Source: Pullichristensenella sp002068815 (GTDB lineage Bacteria > Bacillota > Clostridia > Christensenellales > Aristaeellaceae). Taken from it: a stretch of DNA of 64,000 nt. Within the stretch, counting starts at the first letter, position 1; every line of letters begins with the position of its first letter. The stretch is taken from contig JAXGXF010000002.1 of NCBI GenBank assembly GCA_040772885.1, positions 62,001 through 126,000 on the forward strand. Reading direction: 5' to 3'. Under the pieces are notes generated by a model that had not been told where the DNA came from, made no database searches, and was given only the letters and a program-made list of their open reading frames with translations. Positions 1 through 8,698 of the stretch are shown here, one piece after another. The translations under genes were made by a program, and so were the position numbers.

Positions 1-819
1 TGCGAGGCTCACGTCGATCGCGCAGCCGCGCTGGTGGTTCGAGAGCCTCGTCGAGGCGAACCACGAGAGCGTCCACGGCGCGGTCGAGATGCCCTTTTTG
101 ACGGTCTCGTCGGCCTTCGCGAGCGCCGTCAGCGCGCGCACGATCGTCATCTGCACGTCGTAGGGCCGGTACGCCTCGTAGATGACGAGCGTCTCGCCGT
201 TTTCGAGCGCGTCCCGCTGCGCCGCCTGCACCTTGAGCGCCATCGAGTACAATACCGGCATGATGAACTGCTTCCCCCCGAACCGCGCGTTTGCCTGCTT
301 GCCCGGGTACAGCCCCTTGCCGGTGATGCCGGGGAGCTTCTTCTGGGAGGACACGACGCGCGAGGAATACGTGTTCGTCGCGTCGTAGACGATCGACGGG
401 ATGATGTCCGGGAGGTTGATCAGGCAGTACTTGTGCTGGAGCCAGCCGGAAGCGCCCTCGGTCTCGACCTGCCACCACGCGCCCGACTCGCCGACGATCC
501 GAAACGGCGCGCCCGGGTTCAGCGTCGCGACCACCTGCGCGGACGCGTCGGGGCCCCTGCGCAGCTTCATCGAGACGGACGCGTAGCCCGCCGCGCCCTC
601 GATGGGCAGCTCGAACACCTTCGACAACATAGGCGCCGGGGTCGGCGAGGCGGTCGGCGACGGGGACGGCGTGGGGGTCGGAATCAAGGTCGCCTCGGGC
701 GAGGCGGTCGGCCCGGGAAGCGGAAGCCGGGCGACGAACATCTCGCGAAACAGCGCCGCCACCAGCAATATCGCGAGCACCGCGCCCAGGATCAGCAAGA
801 TCTTCGTTCGCCTTCGCAT
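1..819 (-). CDS. D-Ala-D-Ala dipeptidase-like M15 peptidase with SH3-type domain (C-terminus beyond window)
   Basis: Only the first 273 codons are visible; the gene runs off the left edge. The product has an N-terminal hydrophobic anchor (about residues 5-24), a Pro/Thr/Ser-rich linker (about 35-65), an SH3-like segment (about 70-130, including GAWWQVETEGASGWLQ) and then a VanX/DdpX-like M15 peptidase region. In the latter, YEAYRP and SNHQRGCAID match the family's YRP and SxHxxGxAxD zinc-site motifs. Such enzymes cleave D-Ala-D-Ala or related peptidoglycan dipeptides outside the membrane. The ATG is preceded by GAAGGGAAG about 9 bases upstream. The gene lies downstream of the acetyltransferase gene but a terminator separates them. 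Substrate (D,D-dipeptide or D,D-carboxypeptidase type) cannot be settled from the visible part. Confidence 0.8.
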   Translation of the reverse strand, partial: MRRRTKILLILGAVLAILLVAALFREMFVARLPLPGPTASPEATLIPTPTPSPSPTASPTPAPMLSKVFELPIEGAAGYASVSMKLRRGPDASAQVVATLNPGAPFRIVGESGAWWQVETEGASGWLQHKYCLINLPDIIPSIVYDATNTYSSRVVSSQKKLPGITGKGLYPGKQANARFGGKQFIMPVLYSMALKVQAAQRDALENGETLVIYEAYRPYDVQMTIVRALTALAKADETVKKGISTAPWTLSWFASTRLSNHQRGCAIDVSLA

Positions 820-885
820 GCGTGCGCTTCCCTTCGTTTTTCTTTCAGTTTTCCACGGCCGACTTGCAAACATGCGCAAAAAAAG

Positions 886-912
886 AGCGCGTCGCGGTGT
901 GCCGCGCGCGCT
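886..912 (-). terminator. Rho-independent terminator after the acetyltransferase gene
   Basis: On the minus strand a GC-rich stem (AGCGCG/CGCGCT plus an inner CCGCG/CGCGG, one small bulge, 4-base loop) is followed by a run of seven T (878-884). It ends the transcript of the upstream acetyltransferase gene. Confidence 0.7.
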
Positions 913-919
913 GGAACGG

Positions 920-1474
920 TCATTGGGCGATTGCCGCCCGGTGCCGGGCCTTGACCTCCTCGGTTCGGTGGAGCACGTAGATCGCGCGCTTGTCGCCGGC
1001 GATCTCCTCCGTCTTCTCGTGCCGGAAGCCGCGGCTCTCGATCAGCTGCCGGGCGAGCGCGTTTTCGAGCTTCGTCGTCGTCATGATGTACTCCACGCTG
1101 TCCGGGAACGCGGCCATCGCGAGGTTGAACAGCTTCCCGCCGATCCCCTTTCTGCGGTATTCCGGCAAAATCGCCATCGAATTCGCGTGGCCGACCCTGT
1201 CGAGCATCTCGTCCGAGAAGCCGAAGTGCCGCCCCAGATTCATCTTTGCCAGGTGACCCGGCACCGAGCATGTAACGAACCCGACCAGTTCCTCCCCCGC
1301 GAACGCGCCAAACGCGAAATTCCTGAACTGAAAGCTCCTCTCGATCAGCGCGCGGCTGCTTAAGATAAAGATGCCGCGGTCGAATACCCAGCATCGGTCC
1401 TGGAGTGCGAGTATCTGATCCACGTGCGACGCATCCAGTGGGGCATATATATTTTCCATCTCTCTCACGCTCAT
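920..1474 (-). CDS. GNAT family N-acetyltransferase
   Basis: A 184-residue single-domain acetyltransferase. The stretch ILPEYRRKGIGGKLFNLA (about residues 100-117) is the acetyl-CoA binding motif A of the GNAT fold, with Q/RxxGxG/A represented by RRKGIG. The preceding strand carries HANSMAILP and the C-terminal part carries ESRGFRHEKTE, also typical. The acceptor substrate is unknown. An ATG at 1474 has GAGGAAA three bases upstream; a downstream ATG at 1459 and an upstream GTG at 1495 are also possible, so the N-terminus is uncertain by a few residues. It is transcribed divergently from the cyclic-di-GMP genes. Confidence 0.8.
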   Translation of the reverse strand: MSVREMENIYAPLDASHVDQILALQDRCWVFDRGIFILSSRALIERSFQFRNFAFGAFAGEELVGFVTCSVPGHLAKMNLGRHFGFSDEMLDRVGHANSMAILPEYRRKGIGGKLFNLAMAAFPDSVEYIMTTTKLENALARQLIESRGFRHEKTEEIAGDKRAIYVLHRTEEVKARHRAAIAQ

Positions 1475-1543
1475 TTTCCTCGAATGGGCCCACACCGCAG
1501 ATTATGCCGCACCCTCGGGGCCGGTTCTTGTCGGAAATCACAG

Positions 1544-1572
1544 TTGACATCGCCGCGCTTTCCCTTTATGAT
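1544..1572 (+). promoter_or_regulatory. Sigma-A promoter for the GGDEF–HD-GYP genes
   Basis: TTGACA, a 17-base spacer and TATGAT, about 40 bases upstream of the first cyclic-di-GMP gene. Confidence 0.7.
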
Positions 1573-1612
1573 AAATTGAGAGGAATGTCGAAGATATGTG
1601 GGCGAGGTACGA

Positions 1613-3142
1613 ATGAGGCGTGCGATCGACGGGGCCCCGAAGCACAGGCGGATGCCGGGCCGTCTGTCCCAATTCCTGGCGGCCTGCAGGCTCGAGGGCG
1701 GCCGGGCGCTGCTCCGGGAGGCGCTGCGCGAGAGCGAGCGCAGCAAGGCGGTGCTGTTTTCGCACCTGCCGGGGCTCGCGTACCGCTGCCTCTGCGACCG
1801 CGCGTGGACGATGGAGTTCGTCTCGGAGGGGTGTTACGCGCTGACGGGCTACAGGCCGGAGGCGCTGCTTTACAACCGCGAGCTCTGCTACAACGACCTG
1901 ATCGACCCCGACGACCGCGAGCGGCTCCGGGAGAGCTGGGCGCGCGCGCTCAAAAACCGCGAGAGCTTCCGCGAGGAGTACCGGATCGTCGGAAAGGACG
2001 GGCGGCGCAAGTGGGTGCTCGAGCTCGGCCAGGGCGTGTTCCGCGAGGACGGCTCCGTCGAGGCACTCGAGGGCATCGTCATCGACATCACGGAGCGGAA
2101 GGAGAGCGAGGCGCGGCTCGCGCACATGCGCGAGCACGACGGCCTGACGGGGCTCTACAACCGCTGCTATCTGGAGAGGATTCAGGAGGAGCTCGACCGC
2201 GACGCACAGTCGCCGCTTTCGATCGCCGTCTGCGACATAGACGGCCTGCGCCTGATCAACGACGCGTTCGGCCCCGAGGCAGGCGACCGCTTGATCGTCG
2301 AGGCCGCGCAATTGCTCTTGCGCGTCCGCCGCGAAAACGACGCGCTCTTGCGCACCGGCGGCGACGAATTCACGCTGATCATGTTGGGAACCGGTGCCGC
2401 CGAAGCGGAGCGGATGAACCGCCGCATCCGCGAGGCGGTCTCTTCATACAATGCGGGCATTGCCGACCCCGCGCGCGAGCTCGGGCTGTCGGTCGGGCTG
2501 AGCACGCGCGCCGCCGGCATGCGCTTCGCCGATGCGCTGTGCGCGGCGCAGGAAAACATGCACTGCCGCAAGCTGCTCTCGAGCCGGAGCCCGCGCAACT
2601 CGATCCTCTCGTCGGTGATGGCGACGATGCTCGCGCGCAGCCGCGAGACCGAGGCGCACGGCGAGCGGCTGGTCAGCCTCTCCCGGCGGCTCGGCGACGC
2701 GCTCGGGCTCGGCCAGAAGGCGATGGACGAGCTGGAGCTGTACGCGATGCTGCACGACATCGGCAAGGTCGGCGTCGACGACCGGATACTCGACAAGGCC
2801 GGGCCGCTGACCGCCGAGGAGTGGGCGCTGATGAAGCGGCACAGCGAGATCGGCTGCCGCATCGCGGCGTCCGCGCAGGAGCTCGCGCACGTCGCCGAAT
2901 ACATACTCTCCCACCACGAGCACTGGGACGGAGGCGGCTACCCGCGCGGGCTCGCGGGCGACCGGATTCCGCTGCTCTCGCGGATACTGGCGATCGTCGA
3001 CGCGTACGACGCGATGACCGAGGACCGCGTCTACCGGCGCGCGATGTCGGGCCGGGACGCGATCCTCGAGATCGAGCGCGGCGCGGGCACGCAGTTCGAC
3101 CCGGCGCTCGCCAGGCTGTTCGTCGCCCTGTTGAAAGAATGA
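1613..3142 (+). CDS. PAS–GGDEF–HD-GYP cyclic-di-GMP signalling protein
   Basis: A 509-residue cytoplasmic protein. A PAS domain (about residues 40-165, ending in the PAC-like VIDITERKESEARL) is followed by a GGDEF diguanylate cyclase domain (about 170-320) with intact GGDEF and an inhibitory RxxD site (REND) five residues before it. A C-terminal HD-GYP phosphodiesterase domain (about 335-505) has HDIGK, HHEHWDGGGYPRGL and DAYDAMT intact. The protein could therefore both make and degrade cyclic di-GMP, under control of whatever the PAS domain senses. The ATG at 1613 was chosen because GGCGAGG lies six bases upstream; an upstream GTG at 1598 lacks such a site. It is followed after 22 bases by a second protein of similar architecture. 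Confidence 0.9.
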   Translation: MRRAIDGAPKHRRMPGRLSQFLAACRLEGGRALLREALRESERSKAVLFSHLPGLAYRCLCDRAWTMEFVSEGCYALTGYRPEALLYNRELCYNDLIDPDDRERLRESWARALKNRESFREEYRIVGKDGRRKWVLELGQGVFREDGSVEALEGIVIDITERKESEARLAHMREHDGLTGLYNRCYLERIQEELDRDAQSPLSIAVCDIDGLRLINDAFGPEAGDRLIVEAAQLLLRVRRENDALLRTGGDEFTLIMLGTGAAEAERMNRRIREAVSSYNAGIADPARELGLSVGLSTRAAGMRFADALCAAQENMHCRKLLSSRSPRNSILSSVMATMLARSRETEAHGERLVSLSRRLGDALGLGQKAMDELELYAMLHDIGKVGVDDRILDKAGPLTAEEWALMKRHSEIGCRIAASAQELAHVAEYILSHHEHWDGGGYPRGLAGDRIPLLSRILAIVDAYDAMTEDRVYRRAMSGRDAILEIERGAGTQFDPALARLFVALLKE

Positions 3143-3164
3143 TTCAAAGGAGATGCTCTTTCCG

Positions 3165-5255
3165 ATGAAGAAATGGACGGCGGCGATCGCGCTCTGCCTG
3201 ATGGTCGCGCGCTTCTCCGGGGCGCTGGCCGAGGCCGGCGCGGAGCCCGCGCGGCCGACGGCGGGCGCGCTCGCGGCGGGCGCGCTCATGGTCGCCGCGC
3301 TCGCGCTCTCGCTCGGGTTCGGCGCCCGCAGCCGCGCGAAGCTCAAAAAGGCGGTCGCGGAGCTCGAGACCTTCACCGCGCTGCAGGACGCGTTTCTCGA
3401 CGCGTCCGAGCACATGGTCTACCTGAAGGACGAGAACCTGAACTACGCGTTCATCAACCGCGCGGTCGAGCGGTTCTACAATCGGCCGGCCGCCGACATC
3501 CTCGGGCGCGGGGACTTCGACCTGTCGACCGGGGAGTTCGCCTCGATGCGCAGAAAGACCGACCTCGCGGCCATGCGCGGCGGCGGGGCCATCCGCGACG
3601 AGATCCTCTGGAACGGCCAGTCGCTCTCCAGCGTCAAGTTCCCGGTGCGCATACCCGGCGGCAAGACCGGCATCGGCGCGATCATCAAGGACGTGACCGC
3701 CGAGCGCGCCGAGGAAAAGCGGCGCGAGCGGATGTACCACCGCCACAAAATCCTCGCCGACGCGCTCTCGCGGAGCTTCGCGAGCACGCGCGAGCAGCTC
3801 GACTTCGTGCTGAACGAGGCGCTGGAGCTGACCGGCAGCGTCTACGGCTACATATACCTGTACGACGACCGGACGCAGCTGTTCACGCTGAATTCCTGGA
3901 CGCGCAGCGTCGTCCGGGACTGCGCGGTCAAGAACCCGAAGAGCACGTACCAATTGGAATCGAGCGGCTTCTGGGGCGAGGTCGTCCGCACGAAGCAGCC
4001 GGTCATGCTGAACGACTTCGAGGCGCCGCACCCGCTGAAGAAGGGGTTCCCCCCGGGGCACGTGCCGATTCGGCGCTTCATGTCGGTGCCGGTTTTGTCC
4101 GACGGGCGGATCGTCGCGGTCGTCGGCATGGCGAACAAGGCGGAGGAATACGACGAGCTCGACGTGTACGAGCTTTCGCTTCTGATGAACGGCGTCTGGA
4201 ACGCGATCAAGCGGCGCGAGGTCGAGGAGCAGATCGAATACCTGAGCTTCCACGACGCGCTGACCGGGCTCTACAACCGCAGGTTCTTCAACGAGGAGCT
4301 CCTGCGGCTCGACACCGCGCGCAACCTGCCGCTGTCGATCGTCATGGGCGACGTAAACGGGCTGAAGCTGACGAACGACATCTTCGGCCACGCGGCCGGC
4401 GACATGCTGCTCGAGCGCATCGCGCAGGTGTTCCGCCGCGTCTGCCGCGCGGACGACATCGTCGCGCGCTGGGGCGGCGACGAGTTCGTGCTGCTGCTCC
4501 CGCGCACCGCCCCCGGGGACGCGAAGGAGATCGTCCGGCGGATCAAGGCGGAGTTTTCGAAGGAGCGGATCAAGTCCGTCCGGGGCAGCATCTCGATGGG
4601 CGTCGCGACGAAGGACAGCCCGCGCGTCGACATCGCGCAGGTGCTCGGCAGCGCGGAGGAGGCCATGTACACGAACAAGGCGGTCGAGCAGGGCGAGGCG
4701 CGCAGCTTCACCGTCGGCGAGATCATCAAGACGCTGCACGCGGAAAGCCCGCGCGAGGTCGCGCACTCCGAGAACGTATCGGAGCTCTGCCAGGCGCTCG
4801 GTCGGGAGCTGAACCTCATGCCGGAGGAGCTGCGCGCGCTCAAGGACGCCGGGTATCTGCACGACATCGGCAAGATCGCGCTCGACCGCGAACTGCTAAG
4901 CGCCGGGCCGGACGCGACGGAGCGGGAACTCCGCGAGGTGCGCCGCCATCCGATCGTCGGCTTCCGCATTCTGACCGCGTTCGACGATACGGTCGACCTG
5001 GCCCCGGCCGTGCTCGCGCACCAGGAGCGGTGGGACGGCTGCGGCTACCCGAAGGGGCTCAGGGGCGAGGAGATTCCGCTCTCGGCCCGGATCATCGCCG
5101 TCTCGGAGACCTACGAGCGCAGGGCGCACGACGGCGGGAATACCGAAGAGGCGCGCGAGGAGGCGATCCGCTTTGTCCTTCGGGAGGCCGGATCGCGGTT
5201 CGACCCGCGCATCGCCGAGGCGTTCGCGAATATGATGCGCAATACCAAAAAATAG
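3165..5255 (+). CDS. Membrane-anchored PAS–GAF–GGDEF–HD-GYP protein with altered HD-GYP residues
   Basis: A 696-residue protein in an operon with the preceding gene. It has an N-terminal signal or anchor segment (MKKWTAAIALCLM) and a second hydrophobic segment near residues 35-55. These are followed by a PAS-like domain (about 65-185), a GAF domain (about 200-350), a GGDEF domain (about 355-510) with intact WGGDEF and an RxxD site (RADD), and an HD-GYP region (about 525-690). In the last, HDIGK and GYPKGL are present. However, the usual HHE is HQE, and the DAYDAMT motif reads ETYERRA, so phosphodiesterase activity is doubtful. AAAGGAG lies 12 bases before the chosen ATG; an ATG at 3153 abuts the AAAGGAG directly and is less likely. 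Confidence 0.88.
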   Translation: MKKWTAAIALCLMVARFSGALAEAGAEPARPTAGALAAGALMVAALALSLGFGARSRAKLKKAVAELETFTALQDAFLDASEHMVYLKDENLNYAFINRAVERFYNRPAADILGRGDFDLSTGEFASMRRKTDLAAMRGGGAIRDEILWNGQSLSSVKFPVRIPGGKTGIGAIIKDVTAERAEEKRRERMYHRHKILADALSRSFASTREQLDFVLNEALELTGSVYGYIYLYDDRTQLFTLNSWTRSVVRDCAVKNPKSTYQLESSGFWGEVVRTKQPVMLNDFEAPHPLKKGFPPGHVPIRRFMSVPVLSDGRIVAVVGMANKAEEYDELDVYELSLLMNGVWNAIKRREVEEQIEYLSFHDALTGLYNRRFFNEELLRLDTARNLPLSIVMGDVNGLKLTNDIFGHAAGDMLLERIAQVFRRVCRADDIVARWGGDEFVLLLPRTAPGDAKEIVRRIKAEFSKERIKSVRGSISMGVATKDSPRVDIAQVLGSAEEAMYTNKAVEQGEARSFTVGEIIKTLHAESPREVAHSENVSELCQALGRELNLMPEELRALKDAGYLHDIGKIALDRELLSAGPDATERELREVRRHPIVGFRILTAFDDTVDLAPAVLAHQERWDGCGYPKGLRGEEIPLSARIIAVSETYERRAHDGGNTEEAREEAIRFVLREAGSRFDPRIAEAFANMMRNTKK

Positions 5256-5275
5256 CGCGGGCACTTTGCCCGCGC
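5255..5275 (-). terminator. Terminator of the SDR gene
   Basis: A 9-bp perfect stem (TGCCCGCGC/GCGCGGGCA, 3-base loop). Read on the minus strand, a TATTTTTT tract follows. It sits inside the convergent gap and touches the stop of the plus-strand HD-GYP gene. Confidence 0.8.
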
Positions 5276-5307
5276 ATGCGCATTCAGAGCATTTCAGAAA
5301 AGAAAAA

Positions 5308-6081
5308 TCAGACGCAGCTGTACCCGCCGTCGACGAGCACGTCGGTGCCGGTCGTGTAGCCGGACGCGGGGCTCGCGAGGTAGAGTATCGGCGGGATCAG
5401 TTCGGACGGCCAGCCCATGCGCCCCATCGGGATCAATTTATACCACGCCTGCTTGAGGTCCTCCGGGACGTCGGTCGACATGGGCGTCGCGATGTAGCCG
5501 GGGCTGATCGAGTTCACGCGGATGCCGTGCTCGATCCACTCCATCGCGAGCGAGCGCGTCATGTGGATGACGCCCGCCTTCGACGCGTTGTAGGACGCCT
5601 GCCACTGCGGGAGGTTCACGATGCCCGCGGACATCGAGGCCATGTTGATGATGCTGCCGCGGATGCCGAGCTTGATCATCGCGCGCGCGGCCTCGACCGC
5701 GACGATGTACTCGCCGGTCAGGTTGATGTCTACGACCTCGCGGAACTCCTCGATCGTCGACTCGAACGCGGACTTGTGGACGCACACGCCCGCGTTGTTG
5801 AACACGATGTCGAGCCGGCCGCTCCTTTCGACGATCTCCCCGATCGCGGCCCGCACGTCCTCCTGCTTCGTGACGTCGCAGCGGATGCCCCACGCGCGCC
5901 CGCCGGCGGCGCGGATCATGTCGACGGTCTCCTGAAAATCCGAGCGCACGAGGATCACGATCTCGGCGCCGGCCTTCGAAAGCTCGCAGGCGACAAATTG
6001 CCCGATGCCGCGCCCCCCGCCGGTCACGAGCGCGACCTTCCCCTCGAGGCCGAAGATCGACTGTAGATAAGTAGCGTTCAT
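5308..6081 (-). CDS. SDR-family NAD(P)-dependent oxidoreductase (gluconate/ketodeoxygluconate dehydrogenase-like)
   Basis: A 257-residue short-chain dehydrogenase. It shows the nucleotide-binding GGGRGIG motif near residue 20, NNAG near 91, the catalytic Ser strand (SIINMASMSAG), YNASKAG (catalytic YxxxK, near 160) and a C-terminal GTDVLVDGGYSCV ending. Overall it resembles the KduD/gluconate 5-dehydrogenase group of sugar-acid dehydrogenases, but the substrate is not proven. GGGAGGGG lies five bases before the ATG. It is divergent from a sugar ABC importer, and close to a lactonase and two alcohol dehydrogenases, which suggests oxidation of an imported sugar or of its acid. Confidence 0.9.
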   Translation of the reverse strand: MNATYLQSIFGLEGKVALVTGGGRGIGQFVACELSKAGAEIVILVRSDFQETVDMIRAAGGRAWGIRCDVTKQEDVRAAIGEIVERSGRLDIVFNNAGVCVHKSAFESTIEEFREVVDINLTGEYIVAVEAARAMIKLGIRGSIINMASMSAGIVNLPQWQASYNASKAGVIHMTRSLAMEWIEHGIRVNSISPGYIATPMSTDVPEDLKQAWYKLIPMGRMGWPSELIPPILYLASPASGYTTGTDVLVDGGYSCV

Positions 6082-6147
6082 GCTTGCCCCTCCCGTCTCT
6101 TGGTGGGCGGCGGTCCCGCGCGCACGCGAGGCCCCGATGCCTGTACA

Positions 6148-6176
6148 ATTATAGCATGCGAAGCGGCGCCGCGCAA
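6148..6176 (-). promoter_or_regulatory. Promoter of the SDR gene
   Basis: On the minus strand TTGCGC, a 17-base spacer and TATAAT with an extended -10 (TGCTATAAT). It drives the SDR gene, divergent from the importer promoter about 100 bases away. Confidence 0.65.
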
Positions 6177-6280
6177 GCGGATTTGCGCGGCCGTTTGCCG
6201 CGATTCTTCATAGGAAAACCCCCAAATGTGCAGCAAACCGTAAATTTTTCAGCGACGCCGAAAAAAACTCCGTGAAATCC

Positions 6281-6308
6281 TTGACAAATGCGGAATAAGG
6301 TTTATAAT
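6281..6308 (+). promoter_or_regulatory. Consensus sigma-A promoter of the sugar ABC importer
   Basis: Perfect TTGACA and TATAAT hexamers with a 16-base spacer, about 110 bases upstream of the binding-protein start codon. A palindrome covers the expected early transcribed region. Confidence 0.85.
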
Positions 6309-6318
6309 GGTGTTATTG

Positions 6319-6335
6319 AATGACGTTATGTCATG
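6319..6335. promoter_or_regulatory. Candidate GntR operator at the importer promoter
   Basis: AATGAC, five bases, GTCATG: a near-perfect palindrome starting 11 bases after the -10 hexamer. The same layout (AATGTC, five bases, GTCATT) overlaps the promoter of the GntR/UTRA gene at 15587-15603. A repressor bound here would block the start of transcription. Confidence 0.5.
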
Positions 6336-6418
6336 ACATTGCTATTTATGAACGGCCGCTTTACCGTGATTCAGTTTCCCAATGGGAGCATTGGATTAAG
6401 AAAAAGGGAGAGAAGAAC

Positions 6419-7504
6419 ATGAAGAAGATCCTGGCACTGGTTCTGGCGCTCATGCTGCTGGTCGGCTCGGCTGCGATCGCCGAAGTGGACTACGCAAACC
6501 TCAAGTCCTTCGTCATCGACCCCGCTGCAATCCCGCAGGAGAAGAAAGACACCACGCTGTATCTCGGCGTTTCGATCCGCGGCCTGGAGAACCCCTACAT
6601 CGCCACCATCAAGGTCGGCATGGAGATGTTCGCCGAGTACCTCGACAGCATCGGCCAGAAGTATGAGATGCAGGTGCTCGATTCCGGCGGCGTGAACGAC
6701 GTCGAGATCGACAACATGCGCCAGTTCGCCGCGAAGGCCGACGGCAACGCCATCGCCTACGCCGACCCGAACGAGGACTCGATTGCCTACTCTCTGGCGG
6801 AAGCCATGGCGGAGTCGGGCGGATACATCGGAACCGCGTGGAACAAGCCGGCGGACGTCGGCCCGGCGGACCTGGAGAACTGGGTCATCCACACCTCGCC
6901 GGACAACGTGCTCGGCGGCTACAACACCGCCAAGACTCTGTTTGACGCGATGGGCGGCAAGGGCAAGGTCGTCTGCATCGAGGGCCTGCTCGGAAACACC
7001 GCCTCCAACGCCCGCGTCGAGGGCTTCTACAAGGCCGTCTCGGAGTATCCGGAGATCGAGGTCGTCGAGGACGACACCGGCAACTGGAACACCGACGAGG
7101 CGCTGACCCTTGTTGAAACCTGGCTTCCCAAGCACCCGGACCTCGGCGGCATCTGGTGCGCAAACGACAACATGGCGACCGGCGCTCTGCAGGCGCTCGA
7201 CGCCGCGGGCCTGAAGGGCAAGATCCCGCTCGTCGGCTTTGACGCCAACACCGACATCGTCGAGGCGATCCGCGACGGCTATGTCACCGCGACGATCTCC
7301 TCCAACGGCTACCTCCAGGGCGGCTACACGCTCGCGATCTGCTACGCCGTGTGGTCCGGGCTGATCGACGTCAACCAGATGCCGATGGAGTTCCGCACGT
7401 TCTCCACCCCCTCGATGCTCATCACGAAGGACAACGCCGCGGAGGTTCTCTCGGGCGCGCCCGCGTTCGACTTCTCGCAGCCGTTCTGGTGCGTGGCGGA
7501 CTAA
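6419..7504 (+). CDS. Sugar ABC transporter substrate-binding protein (ribose/rhizopine type)
   Basis: A 361-residue secreted binding protein of the periplasmic-binding-protein type I fold. It begins with a signal peptide (MKKILALVLALMLLVGSAAIA, probable signal peptidase I cleavage before EVDY; no lipobox Cys). Typical segments follow: LGVSIRGLENPYIATIKVGME, AYADPNEDSIAYSLAEAM, WCANDNMATGALQALDAAG and VGFDANTDIVEAIRDG. AGGGAG about nine bases upstream supports the ATG. It is the first gene of an importer operon. A terminator-like hairpin after it probably raises its level relative to the membrane parts. The ligand is unknown; a sugar or polyol is likely from the linked dehydrogenases and lactonase. 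Lack of a lipid anchor in a Gram-positive cell is slightly unusual and could mean membrane retention by its signal. Confidence 0.92.
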   Translation: MKKILALVLALMLLVGSAAIAEVDYANLKSFVIDPAAIPQEKKDTTLYLGVSIRGLENPYIATIKVGMEMFAEYLDSIGQKYEMQVLDSGGVNDVEIDNMRQFAAKADGNAIAYADPNEDSIAYSLAEAMAESGGYIGTAWNKPADVGPADLENWVIHTSPDNVLGGYNTAKTLFDAMGGKGKVVCIEGLLGNTASNARVEGFYKAVSEYPEIEVVEDDTGNWNTDEALTLVETWLPKHPDLGGIWCANDNMATGALQALDAAGLKGKIPLVGFDANTDIVEAIRDGYVTATISSNGYLQGGYTLAICYAVWSGLIDVNQMPMEFRTFSTPSMLITKDNAAEVLSGAPAFDFSQPFWCVAD

Positions 7505-7531
7505 GCTCCAACTTGACCGTCTGACCTGCGG

Positions 7532-7558
7532 GGGCCGGGAAATCCTCCCGGCCCTTTT
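7532..7558 (+). terminator. Intercistronic hairpin/terminator between binding protein and permease
   Basis: A 9-bp perfect stem (GGGCCGGGA/TCCCGGCCC, 5-base loop) followed by TTTT, in the 153-base gap between the binding-protein and first permease genes. It probably acts as a partial terminator or mRNA stabiliser. Confidence 0.75.
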
Positions 7559-7657
7559 CCCCTTGCCGGCGGCAGCCGGCCTTTCGCCCGAAGGTTCCGC
7601 GGCCCCCGCCGCGTTGATTCCATATAGAGTCAATACTTCATGAATGGGGAGAGACAT

Positions 7658-8686
7658 ATGGCAAATCCATCCCGCCTCGCCGCCGACAGGTCCATCATGG
7701 AGGAGTTTGCCGAGCGCGTCCGAAGGAGCAATCGAAACGAGCGGATCATGAAGGTTGCGCCGGTCGGGGTTCTGATCGCGCTGATGCTCGTGTTCACGCT
7801 CCTGTGCGGCGGAAACTTCGCGTCTTTGAAGAACCTGTCGTCGCTTATGAAGCAGTTTGCGATCCCGATGGTGGTCGCGCTCGGGCTCACGTTTGTCATC
7901 ATGCTCGGCTCGATCGACCTGTCGATCAACGGAACCGTCGGCATGGCGGGCTCGCTGATGGGCGTGTTCGTGATGAACAACATGTTCCCGCAGATGAACA
8001 TGGGCGTAGGCGCCGTCGCGCTCGCGGTGCTCGCAAGCGCCGTGGTCGGGCTGTTGGTCGGGCTCGTGCACGTGTATCTCAGGATTCCGTCGTTCATGTC
8101 GTCGTTCGCGTTCATGTACATATGCCAGGGCATCGCGAAGCTCTCCTATCAGGGAAAGCCGCCGACGATACACGACCCGCTGTTCGTCGCGCTTTCGAAG
8201 ACGGACTTCCTGCTGATTCCGTTCATCACGTGGATGGCGATGCTGATGTTCGTCATCTGCTTCCTCATTCAGGAATACACGGCGTTCGGCCGCCACATCT
8301 ACGCGGTCGGCACGAACGAGGCGATCCCGAAGGCCGTCGGCGTCAACGTCAACCGCGTGAAGATCAAGGTGTTCACGCTCGCGGGCATACTGTTCGGCGT
8401 CGCGGGCGTGCTCGGGGCGATACGGCTCGGGCAGGGGCAGGTCGGCATCGGCGAGGACCGCATGTTCCCGGCGCAGGCGGCGGTCGTCGTCGGCGGCACG
8501 TCGCTCTCGGGCGGCAAGGGCGGCGTCGTAAACACGCTGGTCGGCGTTTTGATCATGACGGTCCTCCAGAACGGGCTTATCCTTCTCAGCGTCAACCCCT
8601 ACGTTCGCTCCGGCATCGAGGGGCTGATCATCCTGGTCGCCGTCATCCTGACGGTTCCGCACGGCAAACAGGTCGTCAGCAAATAA
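7658..8686 (+). CDS. Sugar ABC transporter permease (RbsC/MglC family)
   Basis: A 342-residue integral membrane permease with about eight to ten hydrophobic segments. It carries family marks such as ALGLTFVIMLGSIDLSINGTVG, the EAA-like loop AVGTNEAIPKAVGVNVNRVK, and VVVGGTSLSGGKGG near the C-terminus. GGGGAGA seven bases upstream supports the ATG at 7658; an in-frame ATG at 7640 has no ribosome site. It is followed by the ATPase gene 12 bases later and pairs with a second homologous permease at 10243, so the pore is probably a heterodimer. Confidence 0.92.
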   Translation: MANPSRLAADRSIMEEFAERVRRSNRNERIMKVAPVGVLIALMLVFTLLCGGNFASLKNLSSLMKQFAIPMVVALGLTFVIMLGSIDLSINGTVGMAGSLMGVFVMNNMFPQMNMGVGAVALAVLASAVVGLLVGLVHVYLRIPSFMSSFAFMYICQGIAKLSYQGKPPTIHDPLFVALSKTDFLLIPFITWMAMLMFVICFLIQEYTAFGRHIYAVGTNEAIPKAVGVNVNRVKIKVFTLAGILFGVAGVLGAIRLGQGQVGIGEDRMFPAQAAVVVGGTSLSGGKGGVVNTLVGVLIMTVLQNGLILLSVNPYVRSGIEGLIILVAVILTVPHGKQVVSK

Positions 8687-8698
8687 GGGGAGGATGAA

